The notes under the pieces are model-generated. The model made no database searches, was not told the origin of the DNA, and was given only the letters and a program-made list of their open reading frames with translations. Source: Eggerthella sp. CAG:368 (GTDB lineage: Bacteria > Actinomycetota > Coriobacteriia > Coriobacteriales > Eggerthellaceae). Taken from it: 6,695 bases of DNA. The stretch covers positions 28,159 through 34,853 of the forward strand of contig FR895488.1 of the NCBI GenBank assembly GCA_000434775.1, in the 5' to 3' direction. A program made the position numbers and the translations under genes. This document shows positions 5,338 to 6,695 of the stretch, one piece after another. Numbering within the stretch: the stretch's first letter is position 1; every line of letters starts with the position of its first letter.

Positions 5338-5904
5338 ATGCGACTGAAGTGGGTAGAGATAGTGAGTGAAACACTTGTATACGAAGGTTTGACTTTTGAG
5401 TTGCAGCGCAAACGCACATCTTCGATTAGGTTAAGAATATACCCTACTGGTCGCATGCTTATTAGTGCTCCAACCTATACCTCAAAGAAGGAAATAGATA
5501 TCTTTCTCAGGAATCATCTTGAATGGATTCGCTTCAAACGAAAGGAAGTTCTTTCTTCGCCTATGGCTTATGCGGAAACAGCAAACAAGGAAGAGCAAAA
5601 CCAGTGGAAAGAAATTATCCAAAGCTGTGTTCCACCCTTGGTGGAGGAGTGGACTTCTATCTTAGGGGTTACGGTGACAACGCTTGCTTATAGAAATATG
5701 AAAAGCCGTTGGGGGAGTTGTCAACCATCAACAGGGAGAGTTTGCATTAACACGCGCTTAGCTCTTTATCCTCCCGAATGCCTAGAATATGTTGTCGTAC
5801 ATGAACTCTGTCATTTTCTGGAGCCTAATCATGGCAAGGAGTTTCATGCGTTAATGACTAAAGTTATGCCTGATTGGAAAGCGCGCAGGGCCAAACTCCA
5901 ATAA
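5338..5904 (+). CDS. YgjP-type (SprT-like) zinc metallopeptidase
   Basis: A 188-residue cytosolic protein with no signal peptide or membrane segment. It matches the YgjP/DUF45 metallopeptidase family: an N-terminal beta-rich part with RKRTSSIRLRIYPTGRMLISAP (about 24-45), the family motif MKSRWGSC (121-128), then INTRLALYPPECLEYVVVHELCHFLEPNHG. The zinc site is HELCH (H155, E156, H159) with a likely third ligand H165 in PNHG. The length is a little below the common 220-240 because of a short C-terminus. Substrates of this family are not well defined. The start is uncertain: ATG 5338 has AGGG directly against it, too close for a normal ribosome binding site, and GTG 5362 (MSETLVYEG), with GGGTAGAG a few bases upstream, is an in-frame alternative. 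The gene stands alone between two terminators, so it is probably a single-gene unit. Confidence 0.9.
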   Translation: MRLKWVEIVSETLVYEGLTFELQRKRTSSIRLRIYPTGRMLISAPTYTSKKEIDIFLRNHLEWIRFKRKEVLSSPMAYAETANKEEQNQWKEIIQSCVPPLVEEWTSILGVTVTTLAYRNMKSRWGSCQPSTGRVCINTRLALYPPECLEYVVVHELCHFLEPNHGKEFHALMTKVMPDWKARRAKLQ

Positions 5905-5934
5905 GAATTCTTACTACAACTTTTCTTAAGCATG

Positions 5935-5956
5935 CCGAACCGTTGGTCGGTTTTTT
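5935..5956 (+). terminator. Intrinsic terminator after the metallopeptidase gene
   Basis: CCGAACC and GGTCGG form a 6-bp GC-rich stem with one bulged A and a GTT loop, followed directly by TTTTTT (5951-5956). It lies 30 bp after the stop codon. Confidence 0.8.
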
Positions 5957-5967
5957 CTTTGTAAGTA

Positions 5968-5997
5968 TTGACCAGAAACTCTCTTTCCTATTAAGTT
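5968..5997 (+). promoter_or_regulatory. Probable flavodoxin promoter
   Basis: TTGACC (5968-5973) is the same -35 hexamer as in the feo promoter. The -10 is ambiguous: TATTAA (5989-5994) gives a short 15-bp spacer and TAAGTT (5992-5997) gives 18 bp. In either case the -10 overlaps the left arm of the inverted repeat at 5991-6014. Confidence 0.4.
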
Positions 5998-6014
5998 AGA
6001 CATGGTTAACTTAA
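5991..6014. promoter_or_regulatory. Inverted-repeat operator candidate of the flavodoxin gene
   Basis: TTAAGTTA (5991-5998) and TAACTTAA (6007-6014) are exact reverse complements separated by 8 bp. The site overlaps the presumed -10 and transcription start. Read on the minus strand, the right arm gives TAAGTTAACCA, the same 11 bases found in the feo leader at 1674-1684. The overall pattern resembles the DtxR/IdeR box (TTAGGTTAG..CTAACCTAA) but is longer than the usual 19 bp. Iron-dependent repression of a flavodoxin would make biological sense. Confidence 0.55.
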
Positions 6015-6094
6015 GGAAGGAAATCTTATTAAGCTATCAAGAAGCTATCAAAAACATTTCCTTCGAATTACGAAAAAGGAGTTTAGGCACATGA
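6002..6094 (+). CDS. Possible 30-residue leader ORF overlapping the flavodoxin start
   Basis: An ATG at 6002 opens a 30-codon frame (MVNLRKEILLSYQEAIKNIS, then FELRKRSLGT) whose TGA overlaps the flavodoxin ATG as ATGA. There is no ribosome binding site before it. If the TATTAA -10 is used, the ATG would be almost at the transcript's 5' end, so translation would have to be leaderless. It may well be chance; no homology is recognised. Confidence 0.2.
   Translation: MVNLRKEILLSYQEAIKNISFELRKRSLGT
6031..6051 (+). repeat. Short direct repeat in the flavodoxin leader
   Basis: AAGCTATCAA occurs at 6031-6040 and again at 6042-6051, an 11-bp period. It lies between the operator candidate and the ribosome binding site. 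Its meaning is unknown. Confidence 0.6.
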
Positions 6095-6510
6095 GTAAAG
6101 TAGCAATCGTTTACTGGAGTGGCACGGGAAATACTGAGGCGATGGCTGATTTGTTTGAAGAAGGGGTAACGAATGCGGGAGGAGAGGCCTCTTTGATTCA
6201 GTGTTCCAATTTTTCTTCATCTGATGTGAGTGACTATGATGCTTTTGCTTTTGGTTGTCCGGCAATGGGCGATGAAGAGCTTGAAGATACTGAATTTGAG
6301 CCAATGTATGACGAAGTTGAACCCGCGCTTGATGGAAAGAAGGTGGTTCTTTTTGGTTCATATGACTGGAACAACGGTGAATGGATGGAGTATTGGGAGC
6401 AGCGAGCAGAGGAAGCAGGCGTAAATGTTGTTGGAACGGTAATTGCAAAGGATTATCCCGACGACGAGGCAGCTGAGCAATGTAAGCAAGCTGCGGCTTC
6501 TTTGGTATGA
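6091..6510 (+). CDS. Short-chain flavodoxin
   Basis: A 139-residue, acidic, FMN-binding electron carrier of the clostridial type. The phosphate-binding loop is SGTGNT (10-15). The turn AMGDEELEDTEFEP (58-71) corresponds to the MGDE loop that contacts the flavin ring in Clostridium flavodoxin. FGSYDWNNGEW (88-98) supplies W93, the likely aromatic residue stacking on FMN, and the fold closes with a C-terminal helix DDEAAEQCKQAAASL. Flavodoxins replace ferredoxin in low-potential electron transfer, typically when iron is scarce. An AAAGGAG ribosome binding site (6075-6081) lies nine bases before the ATG. The gene appears monocistronic, with its own promoter and operator candidate and its own terminator. 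The operator resembles sequence in the feo leader, which suggests shared iron control. Confidence 0.95.
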   Translation: MSKVAIVYWSGTGNTEAMADLFEEGVTNAGGEASLIQCSNFSSSDVSDYDAFAFGCPAMGDEELEDTEFEPMYDEVEPALDGKKVVLFGSYDWNNGEWMEYWEQRAEEAGVNVVGTVIAKDYPDDEAAEQCKQAAASLV

Positions 6511-6606
6511 TTTTTGAGCGAGATCATAAATCCATAGTTTTTGTATTAGGAATCTGGTATAGGAACTGAATTTTTCTTGAAATAAACAGATGATGCAATG
6601 AAGTAT

Positions 6607-6645
6607 AAAGACCATCGAACTAAAGAGTTCGATGGTCTTTTGTTG
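6607..6645 (+). terminator. Strong hairpin terminator after the flavodoxin gene
   Basis: AAAGACCATCGAACT (6607-6621) and AGTTCGATGGTCTTT (6626-6640) form a perfect 15-bp stem around an AAAG loop. Only a short T tract (TCTTTTGTTGT) follows, and an A-rich stretch precedes it, so it could serve transcription from both directions. It lies about 97 bp after the stop codon. Confidence 0.85.
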
Positions 6646-6695
6646 TAAAAACGATTACCACCAAAATAACTTCAAATATAAACTTGTAGGTATTT

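Noticed and set aside
5991..6014. Classic Fur box at the flavodoxin promoter
   Set aside because: The sequence does not show the GATAAT-type hexamers of a Fur box; the arms are closer to DtxR/IdeR half sites.

Overview
The window looks like a stretch of low-GC bacterial chromosome (A+T-rich intergenic DNA, strong GGAGG-type ribosome binding sites, all genes on the + strand). The feo layout (two small separate FeoA genes, FeoB, then a small Cys-rich FeoB-associated membrane protein) and the clostridial-type short flavodoxin point to an anaerobic or fermentative Gram-positive bacterium. The RuvB and FeoB sequences suggest a low-GC member of Coriobacteriia (Atopobium-like) or a Bacillota species. 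This placement is an impression from protein sequence, not a database result.

Layout. (1) 2-772: the 3' three quarters of ruvB (Holliday junction helicase); its 5' end lies outside the window. (2) 869-1309: a small helical protein resembling the DUF6483 family. (3) 1310-1746: a gene-free stretch of about 435 bp with several hairpins, ending in a good sigma70-type promoter and a leader rich in TKACCTAAA-like repeats and a 9-bp inverted repeat. (4) 1747-5158: a ferrous iron uptake operon, feoA1-feoA2-feoB-FeoB-associated protein, closed by a textbook terminator at 5244-5276. A small hairpin with a T-rich tail and a perfect 16-bp palindrome lie between feoA2 and feoB. (5) 5338-5904: a YgjP-type zinc metallopeptidase followed by a terminator. 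(6) 6091-6510: a short-chain flavodoxin with its own promoter region, a 24-bp inverted-repeat operator candidate, and a strong 15-bp-stem terminator.

How the genes fit together. FeoB imports Fe2+ using its cytosolic G domain and membrane gate; the FeoA proteins are small SH3-like partners and the Cys-rich protein is a membrane accessory. Flavodoxin is the classic iron-free substitute for ferredoxin. An 11-bp sequence, TAAGTTAACCA, occurs in the feo leader and, on the opposite strand, in the flavodoxin promoter operator. The related palindrome GTTAACTATAGTTAAC sits just before feoB. Together they suggest one metal-responsive regulator, plausibly of the DtxR/IdeR type, controlling iron uptake and iron sparing; this is an inference.

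The most unusual item is inside FeoB. Between TM1 and the next membrane block there is an extra segment of about 150 residues with 49 Asp/Glu and a single Lys, made largely of two diverged tandem copies of a ~60-residue unit. By FeoB topology it should face outside the cell, where it could gather or screen cations. Three starts were placed downstream of the longest reading frame (feoA1 1747, feoA2 1995, feoB 2305), because the longer frames begin inside or ahead of the ribosome binding site.
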